Shown: positions 16,796 to 25,941, counted from the stretch's first letter. The stretch: 64,000 bases of DNA from Mycolicibacterium fallax (GCF_010726955.1 NZ_AP022603.1:3968001-4032000), one strand, 5' to 3'. Translations and numbers: made by a program. Notes: generated from the letters alone by a model not told the origin.

Positions 16796-17686
16796 ATGCC
16801 GACCGAGCGCCCGCGCCTGCTCTTCGTCCACGCCCATCCCGACGACGAGACGATCAACAACGGCGCCACCATCGCGCACTACGCCGGGGCAGGGGCCCAG
16901 GTCAACGTGCTCACCTGCACCCTCGGCGAGGAGGGCGAGGTGATCGACGAACGCTGGGCGCAGCTGGTCGCCGACGAGGCCGACCAACTCGGCGGCTACC
17001 GCATCGCCGAGCTGTCCACCGCGCTGCACCTGCTCGGCATCGACGACCCGATCTTCCTCGGCGGCGCCGGGCGCTGGCGGGACTCCGGGATGGCCGGCAC
17101 CCCGCCGCGGCACGGCCGGGTCCGCTTCGTCGACGCCGACGAGACCGAGGCCGTCGGCGCGCTGGTGGCCGTGCTGCGCGAGCTGCGCCCACACGTGGTG
17201 ATCACCTACGACCCCGTCGGCGGTTACGGGCACCCCGACCACATCCAGGCCCACCGGATCACCACCGCGGCGGTGGCCGCCGCCGGCACCGACGCGTTCC
17301 CCGGTGACCCGTGGACGGTGCCGAAGTTCTACTGGACCATCACCTCGCGCGCGGCCTGGCAGAACGCCGGCGCGGCGCTGGGCCCCGCCGACCTGTGCGA
17401 CGGCTGGGTGCTGCCCGGTGACGCGGAGTTCGGCTACCCCGACGAGCAGATCACCACCGTCATCGACGGCACCGCCGAGCTGGCCGCCAAGGTCGGTGCG
17501 CTGGACGCCTACCGCACCCAGGTCATCGTCGGCCCCACCGCGCGGGCGTGCGCCCTGTCGAACAACCTGGCGCTGCCGATCGTCGGCTACGAGCACTACG
17601 CGCTGGTCGCCGGCGAACTCGGCCCCCGCGGCGACGACGGGCTGGAGACCTGCCTGCTGGGCGGGCTGGAGCTCGGGGGCGAATAG
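16796..17686 (+). CDS. mshB: MshB, GlcNAc-inositol deacetylase of mycothiol synthesis
   Basis: 296 residues. It removes the acetyl group from GlcNAc-Ins, the second enzymatic step towards mycothiol, the main low-molecular-weight thiol of actinobacteria; cytoplasmic. The zinc-binding LmbE fold is shown by AHPDDE at residues 13-18 (His14 and Asp17 are ligands, Asp16 the catalytic base by homology). The third ligand His lies in GHPDHIQAH near residue 145. The Tyr/Gly-rich YDPVGGYGH loop precedes it. Length and motifs are normal for MshB. In other mycobacteria it also lies near fbiC, as here. Confidence 0.93.
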   Translation: MPTERPRLLFVHAHPDDETINNGATIAHYAGAGAQVNVLTCTLGEEGEVIDERWAQLVADEADQLGGYRIAELSTALHLLGIDDPIFLGGAGRWRDSGMAGTPPRHGRVRFVDADETEAVGALVAVLRELRPHVVITYDPVGGYGHPDHIQAHRITTAAVAAAGTDAFPGDPWTVPKFYWTITSRAAWQNAGAALGPADLCDGWVLPGDAEFGYPDEQITTVIDGTAELAAKVGALDAYRTQVIVGPTARACALSNNLALPIVGYEHYALVAGELGPRGDDGLETCLLGGLELGGE

Positions 17687-17691
17687 CCGCC

Positions 17692-18021
17692 CTACCCGGA
17701 GCAGCCCGTCGCGACGCCCAACGCGACGCTGATGGCGCGCATCCGGTCGTCGGCCAAACGCCCCAGCCGGTGGGTCAGCATGCCGGTGGCGATGCTCTCC
17801 ACCGAATCGAGATTGACCGCCGATCGCCGCGGTACCGGATCGGTTTCCGGTTCCAGCAGCACTTCGCTGGGTAATCCACGGATGGTGGTTGTGCAGGGCG
17901 CTACCAGCGCGCGGCGCAGGCGCGGAATTGCGGCATCTCGGGACAGCACCACGACCGGACGCCGGCCGATCTCCGGCAGCTCGCTCCACCACAGCTCACC
18001 GCGTGCCGGGAACCCGCTCAC
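17692..18021 (-). CDS. MazF-family endoribonuclease toxin
   Basis: About 109 residues from GTG 18021, which overlaps the antitoxin stop as GTGA; the open frame reaches 18045. It has the MazF/PemK plan: [11 protein letters not shown] at the start, [11 protein letters not shown], then a [13 protein letters not shown] strand and a [11 protein letters not shown] motif. The Arg after RG and the Thr in CTTTIRG are typical active-site positions. Predicted to cut mRNA at short sequence motifs, with the 18018-18254 product as its antidote. Not present at this spot in M. tuberculosis as far as I recall, so it looks inserted between mshB and the next core gene. Confidence 0.85.
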   Translation of the reverse strand: MSGFPARGELWWSELPEIGRRPVVVLSRDAAIPRLRRALVAPCTTTIRGLPSEVLLEPETDPVPRRSAVNLDSVESIATGMLTHRLGRLADDRMRAISVALGVATGCSG

Positions 18022-18254
18022 GATGCGCCGGCGGCCGCGCGCCACGACGCCAGATCGCCCCAGTCGTCGGGTTGATCGAGCGGCTGATCGTCGTAGGCGC
18101 GGTAGGCGTCGTCAATCTCACCGGCACGGTGCGCGGCGAGCAGTGCGGTCAGGGCAGCGTCGATGAGTGCTGCGTCGGTCCCTCCGGGCCGCCGTTGACG
18201 TGCGGCGTCGAGCAGGCCGGCGTCGACGGTGGTGGAAAGGCGTGTGCGAGCCAT
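18018..18254 (-). CDS. Antitoxin of the MazF-type module
   Basis: 78 residues. The N-terminus ([19 protein letters not shown]) is a ribbon-helix-helix DNA-binding segment. The C-terminus is acidic and Trp-rich ([17 protein letters not shown]), as in toxin-neutralising tails. It precedes and overlaps the toxin by 4 bp. Probably represses its own promoter. Confidence 0.82.
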   Translation of the reverse strand: MARTRLSTTVDAGLLDAARQRRPGGTDAALIDAALTALLAAHRAGEIDDAYRAYDDQPLDQPDDWGDLASWRAAAGAS

Positions 18255-18370
18255 GCCACAAGTATGCCATCGTCGCGGGGTCTGAGATTTCGCGGCGGCC
18301 GGGTACCGCGCGTTCCGGAAAACCCGGGGAGTAAGGTAAGTCCGCTACCCGCGGACGGAAGGAAGCTCGG

Positions 18371-18478
18371 ATGGACCCCGATCTGGATCCCAACATTCAG
18401 CACTGGCAGGACCGCGCCGACAGCTTCCAGTGGGTCATCGGCTCGCTTGCCGCGATGCTCGACAGCATCCCGACCTGA
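18371..18478 (+). CDS. Short 35-residue protein of unknown function
   Basis: MDPDLDPNIQHWQDRADSF begins the 35-residue frame, which ends at TGA 18476-18478. GGAAGGAAG lies upstream at a good distance. The composition is acidic N-terminus, two Trp, then a short hydrophobic helix (WVIGSLAAML), so it looks like a real amphipathic small protein. The next gene begins within or just after it, which suggests translational coupling. No known family. Confidence 0.55.
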   Translation: MDPDLDPNIQHWQDRADSFQWVIGSLAAMLDSIPT

Positions 18479-18858
18479 CCGCGCGCAACCCCGCGTCCGG
18501 TAGATCCCACGCCCTGTTTCTGGGGCTGCTGGGTCTCGACGGTGTTCTGGTCGCCGTGCTTGGCGCCTTCTTCCTGCCCGCCTATCTCGGGCAGATGCCC
18601 TTCCCGATCTCGGCGCTGGCCGTCGGCCTGGCCAACCTGGCGTTGGTGTGGGCGGCCGCCCAGCGGGTCACCGGCCGTCAGGTGCTGGTGCCGCTGCTGA
18701 CCTTCCTGCTGACCATCGTGGTGTTCACCTTCGGCGGCCCCGGCAACGACGTGGTGTTCGGCGGCCCGGGCGTGCTGGCCGCCGGACCGCTGCTGCTGAT
18801 CGCGCTGGGCTGCGCCCCGGCGATGTGGTGGCTGTGGCGCCGCGGCGCCTGGAACTGA
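18430..18858 (+). CDS. Integral membrane protein, Rv1171-type
   Basis: Up to 142 residues with four predicted membrane helices: LFLGLLGLDGVLVAVLGAFF, ISALAVGLANLALVWAA, VPLLTFLLTIVVFTF and LLLIALGCAPAMWWLW, with short loops. Position between mshB and fbiC matches the small membrane protein known at this place in M. tuberculosis. GTG 18430 is the only standard start and lies inside the preceding small gene. A CTG overlapping that gene's stop (18475) is another possibility. Function unknown. Confidence 0.7.
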   Translation: MGHRLACRDARQHPDLTARNPASGRSHALFLGLLGLDGVLVAVLGAFFLPAYLGQMPFPISALAVGLANLALVWAAAQRVTGRQVLVPLLTFLLTIVVFTFGGPGNDVVFGGPGVLAAGPLLLIALGCAPAMWWLWRRGAWN

Positions 18859-18861
18859 GTC

Positions 18862-20145
18862 CTACCGGCTGCCCGCGCTGTCGCGCTTGCCGGAGAACGC
18901 CCGCTTCAACGACTCGGCGGCCTTCGTGACGCCGTTGAGGCCCTTGGCTCCCGTGGACGACGGCTGCTTCGGGCTGGCACCGGACCCCGCGGCGCCGGTC
19001 TCCGGCGCACCCTTGTCTTGACTGTCGGCGAGCTGCCCGGACGCCGCGTCGGGCTTCTCGCCAGACTTCTCGCCGAGGACCGCCGCGGTCGCCCGGTCCT
19101 GGCCGCGGTTGGCCAGCCGCAGCGGGCCGGCGGTTCCGGCGCGCTTGGCCGAGAAGGGGTTGATCGCCAGCAGTCGGCGCAGCGGCTTGTCGGGGCGGGC
19201 ATCGGAGTCGGTGGTGGCCTCGGCGGCGTCCGCGGGAGGCTCGTCGGCGTCGATCTTGGCGTCGGCGGGCGGGTCCTCGGCCGCGGCCTGCGGCTTGGCC
19301 TTCTGGACGCCGACGGCCTGCTGCAGCGTGGTGACCGCGGCGCCGAGCTCGCCGAGCACCGGCAGCTTCGCCAGCGTGGTGTCGACGGACTCCGGTCCCG
19401 CGGCGGTGAACCCTGCGGCGGTGAACTCCGTCGGGAGCTTCGGGGAGATCCCGGCCTTCGTCGCGAGCGCGGTGATCTTCTCGGTCAGCTCCGACAGCGA
19501 GGACTGCACCGCCGCCAGCGGGCCCGCCGTCGTCGCCCTCGCCGCCGACCCGCCGATCGGGGGCAGCGGCGGCAGCGGCGGGAGCCAACCGGTCAGCCAG
19601 TTGATCTCGTCGCGGGCCAGCTTGCGGATCGCCTGCCCGGTGTCGTCGACGACATTGCTGAGACCGGTGCCGAAGGACATCGGCCCGAAGATCCAGTCGT
19701 CAAGGTTGAACACGATGCTTTCGACGATCGCCTCGCCGAAGTCGTACAGGATCGGGATCTGGCCGGCGAACCAGCCGATCCAGGGCACCCAGGAGACCGC
19801 CCAGGTAGCCACATCGAATCCCCAGGAAACCCACTTCTCGCCCCAGGTGTAGATGCTCTTGATCGCGGCGTTGATGTCGGAGGCCGCCGAGGTGGTGCCG
19901 GGGACGGCCAGGTTCGCGATGGCCGGCGGCGTGGTCGGCGGCACGATCGCCGATGCCGGCCCCAGCGGGGAGTTGAGCACCATCGGCACGGTGGCGGCGG
20001 TGTGACGCACCGGCACCGACACCGACACCGGCTGCTGCTCGGCGGCGGGCGGCGGGGTGATCGCCGGAGTGACCACCAGCGCGGCTGCCGTCACGCCGGC
20101 AATGCCCGCGGTCAGCAGTGATCGGTAGGAAATTCGGGTGACCAT
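18862..20145 (-). CDS. Exported protein with Lys-rich tail, at the place of PE12
   Basis: 427 residues. Signal peptide (RSLLTAGIAGVTAAALVVTP), then a Pro-rich segment. A Trp-rich region at ~95-140 (WGEKWVSWGFDVATWAVSWV) could lie on a membrane surface. A Pro loop (LPPLPPLPPIGG) follows, then a charged disordered region with a Lys/Ser-rich C-terminus (ESLKRAFSGKRDSAGSR). AGGACAG lies before the ATG. Same plan as the proteins at 10400 and 11461. In M. tuberculosis this interval, between the Rv1171 and fbiC genes, holds PE12 on the same strand (from memory), so this gene may be its functional stand-in. No sequence likeness to PE is visible. Confidence 0.65.
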   Translation of the reverse strand: MVTRISYRSLLTAGIAGVTAAALVVTPAITPPPAAEQQPVSVSVPVRHTAATVPMVLNSPLGPASAIVPPTTPPAIANLAVPGTTSAASDINAAIKSIYTWGEKWVSWGFDVATWAVSWVPWIGWFAGQIPILYDFGEAIVESIVFNLDDWIFGPMSFGTGLSNVVDDTGQAIRKLARDEINWLTGWLPPLPPLPPIGGSAARATTAGPLAAVQSSLSELTEKITALATKAGISPKLPTEFTAAGFTAAGPESVDTTLAKLPVLGELGAAVTTLQQAVGVQKAKPQAAAEDPPADAKIDADEPPADAAEATTDSDARPDKPLRRLLAINPFSAKRAGTAGPLRLANRGQDRATAAVLGEKSGEKPDAASGQLADSQDKGAPETGAAGSGASPKQPSSTGAKGLNGVTKAAESLKRAFSGKRDSAGSR

Positions 20146-20258
20146 GTCTGTCCTTCGCCGGCGCTTTCCCCTGAGAAAAACCTTACAGGTGTGACCCGGA
20201 TCATTGGAATAGCCGAAGCAGACGCACAGAAATGACCGTCAGTTCGCTGGGGGCAGGC

Positions 20259-21230
20259 TCAGCGACCGCCGGTCGAGCGGGGACGCAGCCGGGTGGTGGG
20301 CAGCGGCGGCGCCGGCAGCCGGGCCGGCGAGCCGAGGTAGCCCTCGACCGATCCGAACCGCTTGTCGTGCGACTCCCAGAGCCGGCGATACTCGACGATC
20401 TCGTCGTGGCTGCGGCCGACGAAGTTCCACCACATCAACAGTTTCTCGTGCAGCGGCGCACCGCCGAGCAGGATCGCCCGGGCCGGCTGCTCGCCGGTGT
20501 TGCGGATGGTCAGCTCCCGGCGGCCGGGCCCGTGGTAGGTCAAATCGCCGGATTCCAGCGGCTGGTCGGCCACCTCGATGACGCCGCGGTCGAGCAGCAC
20601 GCCGTGCTCGAAGGACTCGTCGACCTCGAGCTGGATCGCGGTGCGGCCCGGCAGGTCAAGCTGGGCGCCCAGCAGCGGCGAGAAGGTGTGCACCGGGGAC
20701 CGGTCGCCGGCCAGTTCGCCGAGGAAAACCCGCAGGGTGACGCCGTCGACGCGCACCGGCGGCGGCACATGGTGAGCGAAATCCGGGGCGGTGTTGCGGG
20801 CCGCGTCGGGCAGCGCAACCCAGAGCTGCAGGCCGTGCAACACCGTGGTGGCCGGGGTCGACACCTCCGAGTGGCAGATGCCCGCCCCGGCGGTCATCAG
20901 GTTCAGCTCACCGGGGCGCACCATCGCATGGATGCCGTTGCTGTCGCGGTGCTCGATCTCGCCGCGGAACAGCCAACTGACCGTCTGCAACCCGGTGTGC
21001 GGGTGCGGGGCCACATCCATCCCGCCGGTGCTGCGGACATCCTGCGGGCCGTAGTGGTCGGCGAAGCACCAGGCCCCGATCAGCGAGCGCTGCCGCTGCG
21101 GAAGGGTGCGGCGCACCATCATGGCGCGCGGCCCGCCCAACGGCACCTCGCGCGGCCGCAGCAGTTCCACCGCCGGTGCCGACGACGGGCCGCACACCGT
21201 TTCAACGGGGGATGAATCAAGGTTGCTCAT
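20259..21230 (-). CDS. Pirin-family bicupin protein
   Basis: 323 residues, two cupin domains. The N-domain has the pirin metal site: [21 protein letters not shown] (His, His and the later Glu/His; key residues only) and [11 protein letters not shown]. The C-domain (~175-290) has degenerate metal residues. Pirins are cytoplasmic; some act as quercetin dioxygenases or redox-linked regulators. The exact role here is unknown. It is transcribed away from fbiC with about 155 bp between the starts. Confidence 0.88.
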   Translation of the reverse strand: MSNLDSSPVETVCGPSSAPAVELLRPREVPLGGPRAMMVRRTLPQRQRSLIGAWCFADHYGPQDVRSTGGMDVAPHPHTGLQTVSWLFRGEIEHRDSNGIHAMVRPGELNLMTAGAGICHSEVSTPATTVLHGLQLWVALPDAARNTAPDFAHHVPPPVRVDGVTLRVFLGELAGDRSPVHTFSPLLGAQLDLPGRTAIQLEVDESFEHGVLLDRGVIEVADQPLESGDLTYHGPGRRELTIRNTGEQPARAILLGGAPLHEKLLMWWNFVGRSHDEIVEYRRLWESHDKRFGSVEGYLGSPARLPAPPLPTTRLRPRSTGGR

Positions 21231-21373
21231 TGCTGTTTCTCATTGCCGTCGCCACCCATCCCGGATCGGTTGTCCAGGCCCGTCGCGGGGAGCGGGCCGC
21301 CGACGCCACGGTATCCCCTGGCCGGCCGGGTTGCCCCGAACCGGGGCGCAACCGGTCAACTAGTGAGCAGGAC

Positions 21374-21379
21374 TAAGCT
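21374..21379 (+). promoter_or_regulatory. -10 element (TAAGCT) for leaderless fbiC
   Basis: Seven nucleotides before GTG 21387. This decides the start among several candidates upstream, because the frame is open back to 21243. Confidence 0.5.
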
Positions 21380-21386
21380 GCCGGGT

Positions 21387-23990
21387 GTGGCTCAGAACCG
21401 CTCACCCGTGAGCCTGCCGACCCCGGAGATGCCGCTCGGTGCCGCCGCGCCCAGTGCCGCGGTGCCCAGTGCCGCGGCGATGCGCCGGGTGCTGCGCCGC
21501 GCCCGCGACGGGGTGGCCCTCAACGTCGACGAGGCCACCATCGCCCTGGCCGCCCGCGGCGAGGACCTGGCCGACCTGTGCGCCAGCGCCGCCCGGGTCC
21601 GCGACGCCGGGCTGGAGGCCGCCGGCCGCCGCGGCCCGACCGGCCGGCTGCCGGTCAGCTACTCGCGCAAGGTGTTCATCCCGGTCACCCACCTGTGTCG
21701 CGACACCTGCCACTACTGCACCTTCGTCACCGTGCCGGGCAAACTGCGCGCCGCCGGGGCGGGCATGTACCTGGAGCCCGACGAGATCCTCGACATCGCC
21801 CGCCGCGGCGCCGACCTCGGCTGCAAGGAGGCGCTGTTCACCCTCGGCGACCGACCCGAGGCGCGCTGGCCCGAGGCCCGGCAGTGGCTCGACGAACGCG
21901 GCTACGACTCCACCCTGGACTACCTGCGCGCCATGAGCATCCGGGTGCTGGAGGAGACCGGCCTGCTGCCGCATCTGAATCCCGGGGTGATGAGCTGGTC
22001 GGAACTGTCCCGGCTCAAACCCGTTGCGCCGTCGATGGGGATGATGCTGGAGACCACCTCGACCCGGTTGTTTGAAACCAAGGGCGAGGCGCACCACGGC
22101 AGCCCGGACAAGGATCCCGCGGTGCGGATGCGCACCCTGGTCGACGCCGGCCGGCTGTCGATTCCGTTCACCACCGGGCTGCTGATCGGGATCGGCGAGA
22201 ACCTGCGCGAGCGGGCCGAGACCATCCACGCCATCCGGCGGGTGCACAAGGAGTTCGGGCACATCCAGGAAGTGATCGTGCAGAACTTCCGGGCCAAGCC
22301 CGACACCGCGATGCGCGCGGTGCCCGACGCCGGCATCGAGGACTTCCTGGCCGCCATCGCGGTGACCCGGCTGGTGCTCGGCCCGGCGATGCGGGTCCAG
22401 GCGCCGCCGAACCTGGTCTCCGCGGCCGAATGCCGGGCGCTGATCGGTGCGGGCATCGACGACTGGGGCGGGGTGTCCCCGCTGACCCCGGACCACGTGA
22501 ACCCCGAAAGGCCTTGGCCCGCACTGGATTCGCTGGCCGAGATGACCGGCGAGACCGGCTACGACCTGGTGCAGCGGCTGACCGCGCACCCCAAATACGT
22601 GCACGGCGGGGCGGCCTGGATCGACCCGCGGGTGCGCGCGCACGTCGACGCGCTGGCCGACCCGGACACCGGCTGGGCCCGCGAGGTCAACCCGGTCGGC
22701 ATCCCGTGGCAGGAGCCGGACGAGGCCACCCAATCCCTGGGCCGCACCGACCTGCACGCCGCAATCGACGCCGACGGCCGGCTGACCGAGACCCGCAGCG
22801 ACATCGACAGTGCCTTCGGGGACTGGGAGTCGGTGCGCGACCGGGTGCACGAGCTGGCCGCCCGGGCGCCCGAGCGGGTCGACACCGACGTGCTCGCCGC
22901 GCTGCGCTCGGCCGAACGCGACCCGGGCGGCTGCAGCGACGACGAGTATCTGGCGTTGGCGACGGCCGACGGGCCCGCCCTGGAAGCCGTTGCTGCCCTT
23001 GCCGATTCGCTGCGCCGCGACGTCGTCGGCGACGAGGTCACCTACGTCGTCAACCGCAACATCAACTTCACCAACATCTGCTACACCGGCTGCCGGTTCT
23101 GCGCGTTCGCCCAGCGCAAGGGCGACGCCGACGCCTACTCGCTGTCGGCGGAGGAGGTTGGCGAGCGGGCCTGGGAGGCGCACGTCGCCGGGGCCACCGA
23201 GGTGTGCATGCAGGGCGGCATTGATCCGGAACTGCCCGTCACCGGGTACGCCGACCTGGTCCGCGCGGTGAAGGCCCGGGTGCCCTCGATGCACGTGCAC
23301 GCCTTCTCGCCGATGGAGATCGCCAACGGGGTGACCCGCAGCGGAATCTCGTTGCGGGAGTGGCTGATCGGGCTGCGCGAGGCCGGGCTCGGCTCCATTC
23401 CCGGCACCGCGGCGGAGATCCTCGACGACGAGGTCCGCTGGGTGCTGACCAAGGGCAAGCTGCCGACCTCGGAGTGGATCGAGATCGTCAGCACCGCCCA
23501 CGAGGTGGGCCTGCGGTCCAGTTCGACGATGATGTACGGGCACGTCGACACCCCGGCGCACTGGGTCGGCCACCTCAACGTGCTGCGCGGGATCCAGGAC
23601 CGCACCGGCGGTTTCACCGAGTTCGTGCCGCTGCCGTTCGTGCACCAGTCCGCGCCGCTGTACCTGGCCGGCGCGGCCCGGCCGGGGCCGACGCATCGCG
23701 ACAACCGGGCGGTGCACGCGCTGGCCCGGATCATGCTGCACGGCAGAATCCCCAACATTCAGACCAGCTGGGTCAAGCTCGGCGCCGAGCGCACCCGGGT
23801 GATGCTGCGCGGCGGGGCCAATGATCTGGGCGGCACCCTGATGGAGGAGACCATCTCGCGGATGGCGGGCTCGGAGTACGGGTCGGCCAAGACCGTCGCC
23901 GAGCTGGTCGACATCGCCGAGGGCATTGGCCGCCCGGCGCGCCAGCGCACCACCACCTACGGGAACTGCGAGGCGCACACCGGGGCGTAG
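21387..23990 (+). CDS. fbiC: FbiC, F0 synthase (fused CofG/CofH) of coenzyme F420 synthesis
   Basis: 867 residues. It makes the deazaflavin F0 from 5-amino-6-ribitylamino-uracil and tyrosine with two radical-SAM domains. The CofG-like half carries the CX3CX2C cluster CRDTCHYC near residue 100 and the CofH-like half CYTGCRFC near residue 565; each binds a 4Fe-4S cluster and S-adenosylmethionine. Length and fusion are as in other mycobacteria. The ~30-residue Ala/Pro-rich N-terminus is variable in the family. GTG 21387 follows a -10 closely. Confidence 0.95.
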   Translation: MAQNRSPVSLPTPEMPLGAAAPSAAVPSAAAMRRVLRRARDGVALNVDEATIALAARGEDLADLCASAARVRDAGLEAAGRRGPTGRLPVSYSRKVFIPVTHLCRDTCHYCTFVTVPGKLRAAGAGMYLEPDEILDIARRGADLGCKEALFTLGDRPEARWPEARQWLDERGYDSTLDYLRAMSIRVLEETGLLPHLNPGVMSWSELSRLKPVAPSMGMMLETTSTRLFETKGEAHHGSPDKDPAVRMRTLVDAGRLSIPFTTGLLIGIGENLRERAETIHAIRRVHKEFGHIQEVIVQNFRAKPDTAMRAVPDAGIEDFLAAIAVTRLVLGPAMRVQAPPNLVSAAECRALIGAGIDDWGGVSPLTPDHVNPERPWPALDSLAEMTGETGYDLVQRLTAHPKYVHGGAAWIDPRVRAHVDALADPDTGWAREVNPVGIPWQEPDEATQSLGRTDLHAAIDADGRLTETRSDIDSAFGDWESVRDRVHELAARAPERVDTDVLAALRSAERDPGGCSDDEYLALATADGPALEAVAALADSLRRDVVGDEVTYVVNRNINFTNICYTGCRFCAFAQRKGDADAYSLSAEEVGERAWEAHVAGATEVCMQGGIDPELPVTGYADLVRAVKARVPSMHVHAFSPMEIANGVTRSGISLREWLIGLREAGLGSIPGTAAEILDDEVRWVLTKGKLPTSEWIEIVSTAHEVGLRSSSTMMYGHVDTPAHWVGHLNVLRGIQDRTGGFTEFVPLPFVHQSAPLYLAGAARPGPTHRDNRAVHALARIMLHGRIPNIQTSWVKLGAERTRVMLRGGANDLGGTLMEETISRMAGSEYGSAKTVAELVDIAEGIGRPARQRTTTYGNCEAHTGA

Positions 23991-24015
23991 GGGCGTTGGG
24001 GCTTGGGGCCCCGCG

Positions 24016-24492
24016 TCAGCGCTGTAGCAGCGGTCGCAGCCGGGCGGCGGGGATCTCGGTGCCGGCGGCGAGATCGTCGGCCAGCGCGCCGGCGAACCCG
24101 ATCAGAGCGGTGACGTCGATGCCGTAGCGCGGCTCGGCCTCGCTCAGCCGTTTCGCGCTGCGCCGCAGCAGCGACTGGCCGCCGGTGGGATTGCCGCGCT
24201 GGATGTGGGTGATCCCGACGGCCAGCTGCGCCAGGCCCTGCCACAGGCTGCGCTCGTCGTCCGGCCCGCTCTTCCAGGCCGCCTCGAACACCTCGTGCGC
24301 GGAGAACGCGCGGCCGTCGTCGAGCAACTGCTGGGCCAGCGCCAGGGTTTCGTCGGGGGAAAGGTTCAGGTCCTCGGGCAGCTGCGGGACGCCCTGGCTG
24401 CCCGGCGGCAGCGGTCGCCCGAGCGCGTCGCGGGGGCGGGCGTTGCGGGGCCGGCCGTCGTCGTCGCGGTCGCGTCGGGGGGTGTCGGGCAT
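24016..24492 (-). CDS. DUF309 domain protein
   Basis: 158 residues from the ATG at 24492. The first ~45 are charged and disordered. The DUF309 helical domain has its hallmark HEVFEAAWKSG near residue 80 and LWQGLAQLAVGITHIQRGN after it. The conserved His, Glu and Trp suggest a metal- or ligand-binding helical bundle; biochemical function is not known. Divergent from the ferredoxin operon, with only 53 bp between the starts, so the two may share the palindrome at 24517-24533. Confidence 0.82.
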   Translation of the reverse strand: MPDTPRRDRDDDGRPRNARPRDALGRPLPPGSQGVPQLPEDLNLSPDETLALAQQLLDDGRAFSAHEVFEAAWKSGPDDERSLWQGLAQLAVGITHIQRGNPTGGQSLLRRSAKRLSEAEPRYGIDVTALIGFAGALADDLAAGTEIPAARLRPLLQR

Positions 24493-24516
24493 GTCTCCAT
24501 CGTCGCACCTAGTTTT

Positions 24517-24533
24517 TACAACCAATAGTTGTG
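24517..24533. promoter_or_regulatory. CAAC-N5-GTTG inverted repeat, candidate SufR-like operator
   Basis: ACAACCAATAGTTGT (24518-24532) is a perfect dyad between the divergent DUF309 and ferredoxin genes and touches the ferredoxin -10. Cyanobacterial SufR is known to bind CAAC-N6-GTTG. The regulator encoded two genes downstream is SufR-like, so autoregulation is likely. Confidence 0.5.
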
Positions 24534-24539
24534 TAAATT
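24534..24539 (+). promoter_or_regulatory. -10 element (TAAATT) for the ferredoxin operon
   Basis: Six nucleotides before the ATG at 24546; leaderless arrangement. It immediately follows the CAAC-N5-GTTG dyad, so a bound protein would block it. Confidence 0.5.
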
Positions 24540-24545
24540 GGGGTC

Positions 24546-24890
24546 ATGGCATACGTGATTGCTCAACCCTGCGCCGACGTCAAGGACAAGGCCTGCGTCG
24601 AGGAATGTCCGGTCGACTGCATCTACGAGGGCGCCCGCGCCCTCTACATCCACCCCGATGAGTGCGTGGACTGCGGCGCCTGCGAACCGGTCTGCCCGGT
24701 CGAGGCGATCTACTACGAGGACGACCTGCCCGAGGAGTACGTCGGCTACCAGGACGACAACGCCGCCTTCTTCGCCGAGACGCTGCCCGGCCGCGACGCC
24801 CCGCTCGGTTCGCCCGGCGGTGCGGCCAAGCTCGGCGCGGTCGACGCCGACGGGCCGCTGGTGGCCGGACTGCCGCCGCAGGAGCAATGA
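24546..24890 (+). CDS. 7Fe-8S type ferredoxin, FdxC paralogue
   Basis: 114 residues. Cysteines in the pattern CADVKDKACVEECPVDC and CVDCGACEPVCP match actinobacterial ferredoxins with one 3Fe-4S and one 4Fe-4S cluster. The first ~75 residues are nearly the same as the fdxC product at 31255; the C-terminal tail differs (GRDAPLGSPGGAAKL, then VAGLPPQEQ). First gene of a tight operon: it overlaps the regulator gene by ATGA. Likely electron donor for a partner in or near the operon, perhaps the haemoglobins downstream (inference). Confidence 0.92.
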   Translation: MAYVIAQPCADVKDKACVEECPVDCIYEGARALYIHPDECVDCGACEPVCPVEAIYYEDDLPEEYVGYQDDNAAFFAETLPGRDAPLGSPGGAAKLGAVDADGPLVAGLPPQEQ

Positions 24891-25507
24891 GGGCCGCCGG
24901 GCGGCGCGGTGATGTGCTGGCGATGCTGCGCGCCGCCGACGGCCCGCGCAGCATCACCGCGATCGCCGACCAGCTAGACGTGCACCCGAACACGGTGCGG
25001 TTTCACCTGGACGCGCTGCTGGAGAGTGGCCAGGTGCAGCGGTCGGCGCCGACGGTGACCGGCCCGGGGCGCCCGGCGCAGCTGTTCGTCGCGACCGCGG
25101 GGATGGATCCCGGCGGGCCGCGGCACTACCGGCTGCTGGCCGAGGCGCTGACCGAATCGGTGGCCCGCGGCCCCGACCCGGTGCGCCAGGCTCAGCTGGC
25201 CGGGGAGGTCGTCGGCCTGCGGCTGGGCGCCGCGCGCGGGGACGGCGGCAATCGGCCGGTCGCGCAGCTGGTCGGTCTGCTCGATGACCTCGGGTTCGCC
25301 CCCGAACCTGATGATGCGCGAATCAGGTTGCGGCACTGCCCTTTTCTTGAGGTGGCGCGCGCACACCCGGAGGTGGTCTGCCCGCTGCACCTGGGCCTGA
25401 TGCAGGGCGCGATGCAGGCCTGGGCGGCGCCGATGTCGGTGGCGACGCTGACCCCGTTCGCGCAGCCGGATCTGTGTGTCGCCGAACTGACGGGAGTGGG
25501 ACGATGA
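24887..25507 (+). CDS. SufR-like winged-helix regulator with C-terminal Fe-S type cysteines
   Basis: 206 residues. The winged helix-turn-helix at ~5-75 contains ITAIADQLDVHPNTVRFHLD. The C-terminal half has HCPFLEVARAHPEVVCPLH (two Cys 14 apart) and a third Cys in QPDLCVAEL. SufR proteins hold an Fe-S cluster with such cysteines and repress Fe-S genes when the cluster is present. This gene lies inside a ferredoxin/haemoglobin operon, overlapping the genes on both sides by 4 bp. It is therefore more likely a local sensor of iron, NO or O2 than the main suf regulator. Confidence 0.75.
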   Translation: MRAAGRRGDVLAMLRAADGPRSITAIADQLDVHPNTVRFHLDALLESGQVQRSAPTVTGPGRPAQLFVATAGMDPGGPRHYRLLAEALTESVARGPDPVRQAQLAGEVVGLRLGAARGDGGNRPVAQLVGLLDDLGFAPEPDDARIRLRHCPFLEVARAHPEVVCPLHLGLMQGAMQAWAAPMSVATLTPFAQPDLCVAELTGVGR

Positions 25508-25941
25508 GTACTGGGTCGGCGATCATCGCCGCGGCGAGTTTTTTCTGGCTCGGCATGGTCGGGGCGATCTCGTTTGTGGAGGCGCCGCTGAAGTTCCGCG
25601 CGCCCGGGGTCACCCTTCAGATCGGTCTCGGCATCGGGCGCATGGTGTTTCGGGCGCTCAACAGCATCGAGGTGGTGCTGGCGGTGCTGATCGTTGTTGC
25701 CGCGGTGCTGGATCCGCCGGGGTGCCTGGTGCTGGTCGGGGTCGCGGTGGCGGTGCTGGCGCTGGCGGCGCAGCTGCTGGCGGTTCGGCCGCGGCTGATC
25801 CGTCGGTCGAACGCGGTGCTGGCCGACCAGACCGGCGCGGTCGCGGCGTCCCGGTCGAGAGCGCACTACTGGTATCTGGCGGGGGAGTTGGTGAAGATCG
25901 CCGGGTTGCTGACGGCCGGGATCGCGGTGCTGGCCGGATGA
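25504..25941 (+). CDS. Four-helix membrane protein paired with truncated haemoglobin (module 1)
   Basis: 145 residues. Four likely membrane helices: residues ~5-25, ~45-70, ~75-95 and ~125-143. Between helices 1 and 2 lies a strongly conserved polar segment, EAPLKFRAPGVTLQIGLG then RMVFRALNSIEV, and near the end RSRAHYWYLAGELVK. These segments are nearly the same in the paralogue at 26422, while the helices differ, so the loops carry the function. The AP(L)KF motif recalls TMEM205/DUF4149-like proteins, but I cannot assign a family. It overlaps the genes on both sides by ATGA. Confidence 0.75.
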   Translation: MSTGSAIIAAASFFWLGMVGAISFVEAPLKFRAPGVTLQIGLGIGRMVFRALNSIEVVLAVLIVVAAVLDPPGCLVLVGVAVAVLALAAQLLAVRPRLIRRSNAVLADQTGAVAASRSRAHYWYLAGELVKIAGLLTAGIAVLAG

